A stretch of DNA of 64,000 bases. It comes from Photobacterium toruni (lineage in GTDB: Bacteria > Pseudomonadota > Gammaproteobacteria > Enterobacterales > Vibrionaceae). This document shows positions 36,844 through 45,786 of the stretch, piece after piece; position 1 is the first letter of the stretch; every line of letters begins with the position of its first letter. The position numbers and the translations under genes are program-made. The notes under the pieces are model-generated. The model worked only from the letters and a program-made list of their open reading frames with translations, did no database searches and was not told the DNA's origin. The DNA is taken from NCBI RefSeq assembly GCF_024529955.1, contig NZ_AP024855.1:930001-994000 (forward strand), read 5' to 3'.

Positions 36844-38634
36844 ATGAATAGAGTGATGAATAGAGTAATGATAACTGATGTATCTATACTCGATCGTTTA
36901 ATAGCACTGCTATACAGTGTAGTTAGTTTTCCCGTATGGGTTTGTTATGCGATTCAAAACTATAGCTTATGTGGACGAGTATTAAGCCGATACGAATATT
37001 GTTGTGGATTTGATTATCGATTTTGTGAGACAAGTCGATTAGCAAGGCTATTAGCGGTAGTAAAAGGAGACTTACACCTTATTGGTTATTCTCCAAAAAT
37101 AGCTTATAGCAGTGATAATCAGGGAGTAGGTGCTTTTTCTGCACGAGATATACATGAAAATTTAGGCATTAAACCCGCTGAATATCATCATTTAAATGAT
37201 GATGTAGAATTGAAAATTTATTGGTGGAAAAAATGTGTATATCCATTGTTATATGCTTACTCATTATTATTCAAAGTATCAGATAAACCAATTAATCAGC
37301 GAATAAGATGGTTTGGGATTGATGTTTTTAATGGTCATCAAAATGTAGCTTTAAATATAGTAAAACAGCTGATTATTGCGATACCGAGGAAAAATCCAAG
37401 TCTAATTGGTTATATTAATGCTGATTGTTTAAATAAGCTGAAAGATAGTCACTGTTATCGTAAAAATTTATCCAAATTTAATTTAGTATTACCTGATGGT
37501 ATTGGTCTTAAATGGGCTTTAAAATTAAAAGGAATACTACCAGGAGATAATATTAATGGCACTGACTTTAGTCCAAAGATTTTAGAATTAGCGGAACAGG
37601 AAAAGTGGTCAGTATTTTTCCTTGGTGGAAAGGGCGATATTTCTAAAAAAGCATTAGCTAAGTTTAAAAATATCTATCCTAAACTTAATATCGCTGGTAG
37701 TCATCATGGTTATTTCAATGATGATAAAGTAATTATAGATTATATTAATAAATCAAAAACACAGATATTATTTGTTGGGTTTGGAACGCCAATACAAGAA
37801 CAATGGGTTATCGATAATTATGAAAAATTATCTGTTAACGTTATTATTTGTGTTGGTGGAATGTTTGATTTTTATGCAGGTAAAGTACAACGAGCACCAT
37901 TAATGATCAGGCAAATTGGATGTGAGTGGTTATATAGACTATATCAAGAGCCAACAAGATTATGGAATAGGTATATTGTAGGAAATGTAAATTTTATATA
38001 TTGGAATATATCAAATATTTTAAATGTTAAATTGTTTTTTTTAAATTTGTTATCAAGATCAATTGATGTTGCTATTTCAGTTAGTGCATTAATAATATGG
38101 AGTCCATTTCATCTAACTCTTTATTGCTTGCTGTTTTGTTTGGAGCGTAGAAATCCAATATTTAAACAAATTAGAGTCGGTAAGAATGGGCAACGTTTTA
38201 TTATGTATAAATATACTACAATGGATAATAATATAACTTTAGATGAAGAGGAATTGAATAATTATATTAGTGATGGGATAAGGTATAAAAATAAATCAGA
38301 TCCAAGAATAACAAAAATAGGATATTGGCTAAGGAAATTTTCTATTGATGAAATACCGCAATTTTTTAATGTATTAAAAGGGGATATGAAATTAGTTGGG
38401 CCAAGACCCGCTTTAGAATCAGAAGTTGAAAAGTATACCCAGATACATAAATTACGTTTATTCATAAAGCCAGGTATGACTGGGCTCTGGCAAATTTCTG
38501 GACGTTCTGAGTTGTCATGCAAAAAGCAATTTGAGTTGGATTTAAATTATGTAATAACCAGAACAATAATGTTGGATCTCTTTATATTGATTAAAACAAT
38601 TCCAGCAGTGCTTTATGCGAGAGGAGCAATGTAA
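36844..38634 (+). CDS. Multidomain WecG/TagA-type glycosyltransferase fused to PHPT sugar transferase
   Basis: Three parts in 596 residues. The N-terminal part (about 1-150) resembles a decayed bacterial sugar transferase: RLARLLAVVKGDLHLIGYSP parallels the usual NVLKGDMSLVGPRP but lacks catalytic residues. The middle (about 155-395) is a WecG/TagA/CpsF glycosyltransferase with LPDGIGLKWALKLKG, NGTDF, GFGTPIQEQWVID and GGMFDFYAGKVQRAP. The C-terminal part (about 400-596) is an intact PHPT with DPRITKIGYWLRKFSIDEIP, LVGPRP and GLWQISGRSELS. It should attach the first sugar phosphate to undecaprenyl phosphate and add the second sugar. The start region is a tandem duplication (MNRV-MNRV). Confidence 0.88.
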   Translation: MNRVMNRVMITDVSILDRLIALLYSVVSFPVWVCYAIQNYSLCGRVLSRYEYCCGFDYRFCETSRLARLLAVVKGDLHLIGYSPKIAYSSDNQGVGAFSARDIHENLGIKPAEYHHLNDDVELKIYWWKKCVYPLLYAYSLLFKVSDKPINQRIRWFGIDVFNGHQNVALNIVKQLIIAIPRKNPSLIGYINADCLNKLKDSHCYRKNLSKFNLVLPDGIGLKWALKLKGILPGDNINGTDFSPKILELAEQEKWSVFFLGGKGDISKKALAKFKNIYPKLNIAGSHHGYFNDDKVIIDYINKSKTQILFVGFGTPIQEQWVIDNYEKLSVNVIICVGGMFDFYAGKVQRAPLMIRQIGCEWLYRLYQEPTRLWNRYIVGNVNFIYWNISNILNVKLFFLNLLSRSIDVAISVSALIIWSPFHLTLYCLLFCLERRNPIFKQIRVGKNGQRFIMYKYTTMDNNITLDEEELNNYISDGIRYKNKSDPRITKIGYWLRKFSIDEIPQFFNVLKGDMKLVGPRPALESEVEKYTQIHKLRLFIKPGMTGLWQISGRSELSCKKQFELDLNYVITRTIMLDLFILIKTIPAVLYARGAM

Positions 38635-39800
38635 TGCATATTGTTACTGTTTTGTTAATTATTGGAGTGTTATTTGGCTGTTCAAACAAACAGTCCATTA
38701 ATAGTTATAGTGCAACAAATTGTTTAAATTATTGTAATGCTAACTGCAGCTATAATAGCGACCAAAAATATACAAACCGTAATATAAAAGGAAATATCAA
38801 TAATAGTATAAATGCAGTTTTAAATAGAAATGAAATGTTATCAGCGGGTGATGTTTTAAATATTAAAATAATGAACAATGAGACATTATCTAAAGATTAT
38901 ATAATAAAATCAAATGGTAATATATATTTACCATGGATTGAACCAATAAAAGCTGAAGGTTTAGCTATTGATGAGCTAAGTGAAAAAATATCATCTTCTT
39001 ATGTCTCTAATCATATATTTAAAAAGGATATTTTTTACTCAGTCATAACAGTTATAAAATATGCACCTATTTCTATAAAAGTGAATGGTGAAGTCTTTAA
39101 ACCAGGATTTATTATTATAAATAAAAACGACCCTATATTAAATCAGTATAAAGATTTAGGAATATCTCACACTGAAGATAAAATGCTTACTTTAGCAATA
39201 AAATTGGCAGGGGGAATAAGACCTACTGCTGATATAACGAATGTGAGATTAGTTCGTAATGGAGTTAGTTATTCAATTGATTTTAATGGTATTTTTAGTG
39301 ATGCAGGGTTTAGGGATATACCGTTAGTTAATGGTGATGAAATCTATATTGGTTCCTCATTATGTGTTGATAGTACATTGATTCGTGTTTCAAAAATAAC
39401 ACCTATTGGGATTAAGTTATTTTTATCTAATACAACAATACCGGCAGAAAATAATAATTTAAGTAATATAAATCGAGATACTCGAGAAATGCCATATGGT
39501 TCTAGATTAATAGATGCGGCATTTGGTGCTAACTGTATTGGAGGAACAGAGTCAACAAATAGTGATCGTGGTGTTTTACTTATCACATCATTGAATAATG
39601 ATGAGAATTTAGTAGCATTAAAAATTAGTACTTATGACTTGATTAAATATAGAAATAACCCACATTATAATCCTTATTTAATGAATGGGGATAAGATGGC
39701 TTGTTATGATTCCGGAATGACAAACTATTTAGCTATTGTCAAATCATTAACCGAAACTTTGCTACCAATTACTCTTATGCATGGGTTGATAGGATGGTAA
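38634..39800 (+). CDS. Polysaccharide export outer-membrane lipoprotein (Wza-like)
   Basis: A 388-residue OPX-family lipoprotein with a lipobox (LFGC). The poly-export domain is seen at about 75-145 (LSAGDVLNIKIMNNETLSKD) and SLBB-like domains follow (VNGEVFKPGFIIINKNDP, NGDEIYIGSSLC). These proteins form the channel that carries polysaccharide across the periplasm and outer membrane. GAGGAG precedes the ATG, which overlaps the previous stop (TAATG). Translation is coupled with the genes on either side. Confidence 0.87.
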   Translation: MHIVTVLLIIGVLFGCSNKQSINSYSATNCLNYCNANCSYNSDQKYTNRNIKGNINNSINAVLNRNEMLSAGDVLNIKIMNNETLSKDYIIKSNGNIYLPWIEPIKAEGLAIDELSEKISSSYVSNHIFKKDIFYSVITVIKYAPISIKVNGEVFKPGFIIINKNDPILNQYKDLGISHTEDKMLTLAIKLAGGIRPTADITNVRLVRNGVSYSIDFNGIFSDAGFRDIPLVNGDEIYIGSSLCVDSTLIRVSKITPIGIKLFLSNTTIPAENNNLSNINRDTREMPYGSRLIDAAFGANCIGGTESTNSDRGVLLITSLNNDENLVALKISTYDLIKYRNNPHYNPYLMNGDKMACYDSGMTNYLAIVKSLTETLLPITLMHGLIGW

Positions 39801-41131
39801 TTAAAGTATTAAAGCATTATTTCATTTTTTTTATGCTAGGCTCCATTTTTATTTGGAGTATATTGCTTGGAAGTGCCTTTTTGAAAGGGAAATATGAAGG
39901 AAGATTGACTATTATATTTCCTTCATCTCAATCTGATACTCGATTAAAATTACTGAGTATTGGTGAAATGACAACAAATAATAAATCAATATTTTCTAAT
40001 ATGAAGATTGATCCTAAAGAAACATATAAAGAAATAATTATGAGTAATGAACTAAGATATGAGATTGCTCATGAACTTGATCTGTTATTAAAGGATATTC
40101 CGACCCCTAAAATTATAAATGTACCTCAAACGCCATTGATTAAAATTTCTATGACTAGTGATCATAATCATAATTTAGTTTTGATATTAGAAACACTATT
40201 GTATAAGTTAAAAAACAGAATAGATGATCATCGAAGAAAATATATTGAATTTAGGAATATAACAAATGAAATTAAAGTTAACAAAGAAAAAGCCAAAATA
40301 GAGTTATTAACGGATAAAATTAGAAGTATAAGAATTAATTATAATCTATTACATGATGACTCTAATAATTATTATGCAAAAAAGTTATATGAATTAGAAG
40401 ATCTTTTACTCAAAAAGAAAATTGAACTAGTATCACTAACAACACAATTAGAAAAGTTTGAGAATATCTTGCAATTAACAGCAGAAGAAGCATCATTAGC
40501 ATTATTTATTAATTCTGATTATATTTTGAAAAAACTTCATCAAGAGAGAGCAGAAGTATTTACAAAAATATCATTACTTTCCGTTACCAGTGGTAATAAT
40601 AATCCGGATTTAAAACAATTAAAAGAAGAATATAAAAAATTGACTAAAAATATAAATTACAGATTATTATCTTTAGATAAAAAATTAAATGATGAGAATA
40701 CAAAAAAACTTATTTTAAGCATTGATATTGATGAACGTTCTGAAATTTTTAAAGTTTACGTACTAAATAAAATAAAATATCAAACTACGGTTAATGAATT
40801 TAATCAAATTGATGTTGAAATAAAAGATTTAAAGAAAACTGTAGTAAAAATATTAGATAAACAAAATCAATTGGAAATGTTAACTAAAAAATTGGAGCTT
40901 CATGAAGCTATTTATTTTTCTAAATTAAGTAATGAACAGGCGTATATTGATGACGCAGAACATATTTATCCTGATATTCATTTATGGGAAGATGCTAAAA
41001 TAGTAAATGAGAAGAATAAACATATACATCTAATTGTAATTATTATTGGAGTATTTTCTACTATTATTTGGGTTGCGATTTTATGCATTTATTACAGAAG
41101 GCAACATTCAAAAATACCGATGAAAAGATAA
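39794..41131 (+). CDS. Chain-length determinant-like inner-membrane protein (PCP family, no kinase)
   Basis: The 445-residue protein has a membrane span near each end (FIFFMLGSIFIWSILLGSAF and LIVIIIGVFSTIIWVAILCI) and a long periplasmic coiled coil between, the layout of Wzz/PCP proteins. There is no cytoplasmic tyrosine-kinase domain and no kinase gene nearby. It probably regulates chain length and contacts the export lipoprotein. Sequence similarity is weak and base composition is extreme: 40261-40320 has only 13 G/C in 60 bases. It overlaps the preceding gene by 7 bases. Confidence 0.72.
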   Translation: MVIKVLKHYFIFFMLGSIFIWSILLGSAFLKGKYEGRLTIIFPSSQSDTRLKLLSIGEMTTNNKSIFSNMKIDPKETYKEIIMSNELRYEIAHELDLLLKDIPTPKIINVPQTPLIKISMTSDHNHNLVLILETLLYKLKNRIDDHRRKYIEFRNITNEIKVNKEKAKIELLTDKIRSIRINYNLLHDDSNNYYAKKLYELEDLLLKKKIELVSLTTQLEKFENILQLTAEEASLALFINSDYILKKLHQERAEVFTKISLLSVTSGNNNPDLKQLKEEYKKLTKNINYRLLSLDKKLNDENTKKLILSIDIDERSEIFKVYVLNKIKYQTTVNEFNQIDVEIKDLKKTVVKILDKQNQLEMLTKKLELHEAIYFSKLSNEQAYIDDAEHIYPDIHLWEDAKIVNEKNKHIHLIVIIIGVFSTIIWVAILCIYYRRQHSKIPMKR

Positions 41132-42387
41132 TATATTATATTATAGTATTTACTTACCCATTATACTTAGTTGGCGGCTTATACCTTATAGGTCCGATAT
41201 TGGCTTGGTTTTTATTGTATCGAGCAACTTTAATTATATTTAATAATAAAATTGCAATTCATTCTTTATCCATTATGTGGATTTTATCAATATTGTTGGT
41301 TGAGGCTGTTGTCATTATTGGTTCTTTAAATACGGGCCATTCGTTATTAATGATAGTTAAGTCAAGCGTTGGGTGGGCAAAAGGTTGGGCGTTAATTGGT
41401 ATATTTATTTTTATAGGTACTATTTTACCAATTAGATATTGTTTATTACAAAAAGCCATAATAAATATTTTATGGCAAAGTTTAATTATTTCTCCTTTTC
41501 TTATTGCTGTTGCATTTTTAAATTTTCCAACATTACTTTATATTTCACCATTAAAAATATTTGGTGGTGGGGGGGAGCAGTTTTTTAAAGTATGGTTATA
41601 TTGGAATGATATTAATACTGGTTTACCAAGATGGCAATTATTTGCACCATGGTCACCGGCATTAGCTTTTTATGCATTGTTAGCACTGTCAATTATTTTA
41701 CCTCGACCATCAGATAAAGAAAAATATATAGCTATATTTTCAGCTGTTCTCTTAATATTATTATCTGAGTCTAGAGCTGGAATAATAATATTGTTTTTAT
41801 TACTATCTGGTTATTTTATAAGTTACTTTTTTGATATTGTTATTGTTTTATTTATAATGCTTTTTTCTTTGTTATTTTTTGGGATTTTTATTGATGAAAT
41901 CATTGGCGGTATTATTGATTTAATGAATTATATAAATAGTATGCGTTCAGATTCAAGTATGATAAGGAAAACATTAAATAATATTGGTTTATATCGTTGG
42001 TATAATGAATCTTTTTGGTTTGGTCATGGAAATGTTGAACGTGGGCCACATATTGTTCAATTTATGCCAATTGGCAGTCATAATACGTTTATTGGATTGT
42101 TATTCATAAAAGGTATAATAGGTCTTTTATTATATGTTATTCCTTTAATCGTTACCACGATATATTTGTTTTTTAAAAGTTTTATTCGGCGTGATTATTT
42201 ATCTGGTTTTTTTGTTATTTTTATTTTTTTAATGTATTCATTTACTGAAAACATTGAAATATTGTCATATGTAATGTGGCCAGGATGGTTGTTCATTGGC
42301 ATGATGTTACGTGCTTGTTTTTATAAATGTAATATTAATGCGATTGACTTTGAAGATAACGGCCAAATTTTTGTTGAACGGCAGTAA
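41083..42387 (+). CDS. O-antigen ligase/polymerase-type membrane protein (Wzy-like)
   Basis: About 434 residues with at least ten hydrophobic segments and a large loop in the C-terminal half holding HGNVERGPHIVQFMPIGSHN, then TFIGLLFIKGIIG: the H/N-rich loop of Wzy_C-type polymerases. It would polymerise the lipid-linked units in the periplasm. The ATG at 41083 overlaps the previous gene by 49 bases. A seven-G tract (41569-41575) lies inside the gene, unusual in such AT-rich DNA. The 3' end overlaps the convergent GT2 gene by 53 bases. Confidence 0.8.
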   Translation: MHLLQKATFKNTDEKIIYYIIVFTYPLYLVGGLYLIGPILAWFLLYRATLIIFNNKIAIHSLSIMWILSILLVEAVVIIGSLNTGHSLLMIVKSSVGWAKGWALIGIFIFIGTILPIRYCLLQKAIINILWQSLIISPFLIAVAFLNFPTLLYISPLKIFGGGGEQFFKVWLYWNDINTGLPRWQLFAPWSPALAFYALLALSIILPRPSDKEKYIAIFSAVLLILLSESRAGIIILFLLLSGYFISYFFDIVIVLFIMLFSLLFFGIFIDEIIGGIIDLMNYINSMRSDSSMIRKTLNNIGLYRWYNESFWFGHGNVERGPHIVQFMPIGSHNTFIGLLFIKGIIGLLLYVIPLIVTTIYLFFKSFIRRDYLSGFFVIFIFLMYSFTENIEILSYVMWPGWLFIGMMLRACFYKCNINAIDFEDNGQIFVERQ

Positions 42388-43360
42388 ATAAATTATTAAA
42401 TACTATTTTTGGTAATATAAGTAATAGGATGCTAGATCCTAATGTAATAATTGTTCGTGTTGGTTCTTCGATTATTATTTTGGGGTAAATTCGAAGAGCT
42501 TTTAATATGTAAAAAAGTGATTCTTTCTTTTTGATTTTTATTATTGCCCAACGTGAAATATATCTTAATTGATAAGCTAATGCTCTGTTTTTATATTCTT
42601 TAATTAAATTTTTGTTATAACGACTGACTTTGACACTCATTTTTAACCAATTTAAAAGCTGATTTTTATAGTCAGAAGATAATCCTTGAATATTTATTCT
42701 GTACATTGTTAATGGAAATGCGAGCCCTTTAATTTTTAGATTCGTCTTCGTATATAATCTTATCCAACATTCAACATCTTCTGATTGAGTTAATGTTTCA
42801 TCAAAATATTGAAGATCAGAATGATGCTTTTGACAATAAAACCCTATTTCCCTTAGAATTGTAGTTTTTATTATTGCAGAAGAGCCATTCCCAATCGGAT
42901 TTCTACAATAAAGATCACTTATTGATATGTTATCTAGCTTAGGTGTTTGCTGAAGATTAATTGAGGTATTATCCATATTTATAAAGGTAGATTGACTATA
43001 ACTCATCGAAATATCATGGCGTAGTTGATGTAAATAATAATGAGCTCTTAATTTATCTTTATGCCATAAATCATCACCATCTAAAAAGGCAATGAAGTGC
43101 CCTTTCGCATGGCGAATTCCAGTATTTCGAGCGCCACTTAGCCCTCTATTCGTTTGTTCAATAAGTCTAAAACGATGATCTTTTTCGATGAATTTTTGAC
43201 AGATTTTAACACTACTGTCTTGGCTTCCATCATTAATCATGATGACTTCAAAATTTAAGAAGCTTTGTGCTAATACCGATTGTAAACTATCTTCTAAATA
43301 ATTTTCTACATTGTATATTGGTATTATGATAGAAAAAAAAGGAACATTAGAAAAAGCCAT
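42335..43360 (-). CDS. GT2 family glycosyltransferase
   Basis: A 341-residue GT-A glycosyltransferase with FSIIIPIYNVENYLEDSLQS at the start, VIMINDGSQDSS, GLSGARNTGI and the DxD motif in FIAFLDGDDLW. The C-terminal part carries a hydrophobic segment (ILLLILPKIVFNNLF). The ATG at 43360 was chosen to begin the domain directly (MAFSNVPFFS); it overlaps the end of the upstream gene by 14 bases. It is the last gene of a three-gene unit with the isomerase and the cytidylyltransferase fusion, so it may transfer the sugar those enzymes make. Confidence 0.9.
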   Translation of the reverse strand: MAFSNVPFFSIIIPIYNVENYLEDSLQSVLAQSFLNFEVIMINDGSQDSSVKICQKFIEKDHRFRLIEQTNRGLSGARNTGIRHAKGHFIAFLDGDDLWHKDKLRAHYYLHQLRHDISMSYSQSTFINMDNTSINLQQTPKLDNISISDLYCRNPIGNGSSAIIKTTILREIGFYCQKHHSDLQYFDETLTQSEDVECWIRLYTKTNLKIKGLAFPLTMYRINIQGLSSDYKNQLLNWLKMSVKVSRYNKNLIKEYKNRALAYQLRYISRWAIIKIKKKESLFYILKALRIYPKIIIEEPTRTIITLGSSILLLILPKIVFNNLFTAVQQKFGRYLQSQSH

Positions 43361-44642
43361 ATTTCGCCACCAATTCATCGACATTAATATCATTTGATAT
43401 ATCATTTAATATATGTCGTTCATTACGAGTAAGAGTCAGAGCAAGCTCAATTACTTGGTGTTCTACTTGCTGAGGTATAACAACAATACCTTCATTGTCA
43501 GCATAAATTAGACAATTAGGTTCAACCGTAATATTGTCAATAACAATGGTTTTATTGAAATGTTCAACGACAGCGCGATTTTTCACATCTTGGCAATTAT
43601 AGCCTTTAGAAAAAACAGGATAATTCAAATTTGCTACATCTTGGCTATCACGGGTTACGCCATCAATAATGGTTCCGATAGCTCCTGCTCTAATGGCTAG
43701 GTTTGCATTTAACTCACCAAAATAGGCATAATCTGAAATCTCATTCTCAACAACAATAATGTCATTAGGAACAATATAATTATAAGTATTTAATGCATTA
43801 TAAATACCAGCAGGCGATTCGTGTTGACGTTTTTTACGTAATTTTAATGTTTTTGCGCGCCCAAAAATTTTTGTAGGAGAGTAAGGTTTTAGTTTTTTTA
43901 TGACTTGGTTTGAGTAGCCTAACTCATCTAATATATCGGATAAGATAGCACTGGATATCGATGCTGAAATATTTTGTAATAAATGGTTTTCTTTTTCTCG
44001 TATTCCTGCAGCAATCAAATTAGCTAATTGAAAATCTTCCGCCCAATTTACGTCAATGGCTTCTATGGGAGTTGCATAAATGAGATACGGCTTATTACCG
44101 ATACGTCTTTTTAATTGAAGTGCTTTATCACGGTACATAATATACATACCCATAGTTTCAATGATCGTATCATTAAGATCGATACTGTTTGGTATATGAT
44201 CAATATTATAAGCTGGTCGGTTATTACTCCATAAATATTGTTTTTCTTTTTTTACCATTACTGCACTGTCATAATTTGGATTATTTATCAGTGTCGCTAA
44301 AGTTTCTTCAATTGTTTTAATATCAATAAATGGGCTTGTACATAGAACTTGTAAATAAATATCTGCATCAATATGTGTCACTTCATTTAAAAATAACGCA
44401 TTACCATCTGTTTTATTACTTGATAAATGAGGATCGCGTTTCATTATATGAATTGGAAGTTCACTGGCAATATCGATAAATTCATCACTATCAGTATCAA
44501 GCCATACTTCATTGATCGATGGGCACTTAAGTAATTTCTCTAACATATTAAGAAATAAAGGCTTACCATCAAGAAGCTGACTATTTTTTGATGGTATTCG
44601 ATCACTATTCCCTTTGGCTGGAACAACTGCAATTATCTTCAT
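43347..44642 (-). CDS. Fusion of CMP-sugar cytidylyltransferase (NeuA/KdsB-like) with an RraA-type aldolase domain
   Basis: Residues 1-205 form an acylneuraminate cytidylyltransferase domain (VVPAKGNSDRIPSKNSQLL, VWLDTDSDEFIDIA, LQVLCTSPF), which would activate an acidic sugar with CTP. Residues 215-415 form an RraA/HMG-aldolase-like domain; GELNANLAIRAGAIG and DGVTRDSQDV keep the catalytic Arg-Asp motif of class II pyruvate aldolases. AGGAAG lies five bases before the ATG. The start overlaps the stop of the SIS-CBS isomerase gene by 4 bases. The combination suggests making or editing a 2-keto sugar acid and charging it with CMP in one protein; this is inference. Confidence 0.85.
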   Translation of the reverse strand: MKIIAVVPAKGNSDRIPSKNSQLLDGKPLFLNMLEKLLKCPSINEVWLDTDSDEFIDIASELPIHIMKRDPHLSSNKTDGNALFLNEVTHIDADIYLQVLCTSPFIDIKTIEETLATLINNPNYDSAVMVKKEKQYLWSNNRPAYNIDHIPNSIDLNDTIIETMGMYIMYRDKALQLKRRIGNKPYLIYATPIEAIDVNWAEDFQLANLIAAGIREKENHLLQNISASISSAILSDILDELGYSNQVIKKLKPYSPTKIFGRAKTLKLRKKRQHESPAGIYNALNTYNYIVPNDIIVVENEISDYAYFGELNANLAIRAGAIGTIIDGVTRDSQDVANLNYPVFSKGYNCQDVKNRAVVEHFNKTIVIDNITVEPNCLIYADNEGIVVIPQQVEHQVIELALTLTRNERHILNDISNDINVDELVAKYGFF

Positions 44643-45586
44643 ATTTTCTTCCTGTAAATACGCGTATAAACACCTAATATGTGCTGGTCATTATTATGAT
44701 ATGTTATAACAATAGTATTAATGTTGTGTTGTTGCATCACTTGTTCGGCATCATGCACCGTATGTTGCTCATCTAAAATTATTGGGCTGGTAGACATGAT
44801 TTCTTTGGCTGGAATATTTTGCCAATGATGAGGGTTGTGAGAAATGGCACGATTGAGATCTCCTTCGGTAATGAGACCTTGGAGTCGTTGCTGTTCGCCG
44901 ACTAAAACACATCCTTGATGGCCTGATAATAACTGTGATAATACTTGTTGTAATGGTGTGTTTTGATCGATGATGGGCACTGATTGCAACTGTGTTTTAA
45001 GAGGCTTTAAAGCATTTAAACCTAAGTTGCCATGGGGATGGTTTTTAGCAAAAATAGTCTTAGAAAATGCATGATAGTGAGCAATCGCAATCGTAATAGC
45101 ATCGCCCATGACTAATGCACACGTTGTTGATGAGGTGGGTAATATACTGTAAGGATCGGCTTCTGTTATTGAGCCTGCGATAAGATTAAGATCTGCTTGT
45201 ATTGCTACGCTGTTAGTATGGCTTCTCGTCAATGAAATCATAGGGATATGTCGGCATTTAAGTTGACACTGTAGCGCAAGTATTTCGGCTGTTTCACCAG
45301 AATTTGAAATTAAGAAAACCAGATCATTATTATTTAATGGTCCAATATCACCATGCATAGCCTCACTTGCATGAAGGAATGCAGCATTAATACCAAGACT
45401 TTTTATTGAGCTTGTGATTTTTTTGGCGATATGGCCTGATTTTCCGATACCTGAAAATATAATTTGACCTGTTTGACGCTGGATCAGATCCATTAGCACG
45501 TCAGATTGTGTCGTTGTTAATTGGCGCTGCATATTTTGAAGCGCACCAATTTGTAATGATATTGAATCAGATATTAATGAATGCAT
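44639..45586 (-). CDS. KpsF/GutQ/KdsD-like sugar isomerase with CBS pair
   Basis: A 315-residue SIS-domain protein followed by two CBS motifs. The SIS part has SGIGKSGHIAKKITSSI, SEAMHGDIGPL, ISNSGETAEI and LPTSSTTCALVMGDA; the CBS pair follows NHPHGNLGLN. E. coli KdsD and KpsF interconvert ribulose-5-phosphate and arabinose-5-phosphate for Kdo synthesis. The usual SHPGGALG motif reads NHPHGNLG here, so substrate or activity might differ. It is the first gene of the unit with the cytidylyltransferase fusion. A housekeeping kdsD is expected elsewhere. Confidence 0.88.
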   Translation of the reverse strand: MHSLISDSISLQIGALQNMQRQLTTTQSDVLMDLIQRQTGQIIFSGIGKSGHIAKKITSSIKSLGINAAFLHASEAMHGDIGPLNNNDLVFLISNSGETAEILALQCQLKCRHIPMISLTRSHTNSVAIQADLNLIAGSITEADPYSILPTSSTTCALVMGDAITIAIAHYHAFSKTIFAKNHPHGNLGLNALKPLKTQLQSVPIIDQNTPLQQVLSQLLSGHQGCVLVGEQQRLQGLITEGDLNRAISHNPHHWQNIPAKEIMSTSPIILDEQHTVHDAEQVMQQHNINTIVITYHNNDQHILGVYTRIYRKKI

Positions 45587-45786
45587 TGTAGGTTTTGCCT
45601 CAAAATTGATTATTATTCTTAAAAATAAGCAAATATTAAGCCAATGATGTCATATTGTATCAAACAGCCTGAGCATTAATTATGATGGCGTCTCTTATCT
45701 AGTAAGAATAGATCTTAATACCCATTTTGCTTCGCTTTTTGAAAAGAAAGGCTCTTAAATTTTTGAGGTGATTTACATTGTAAAAT

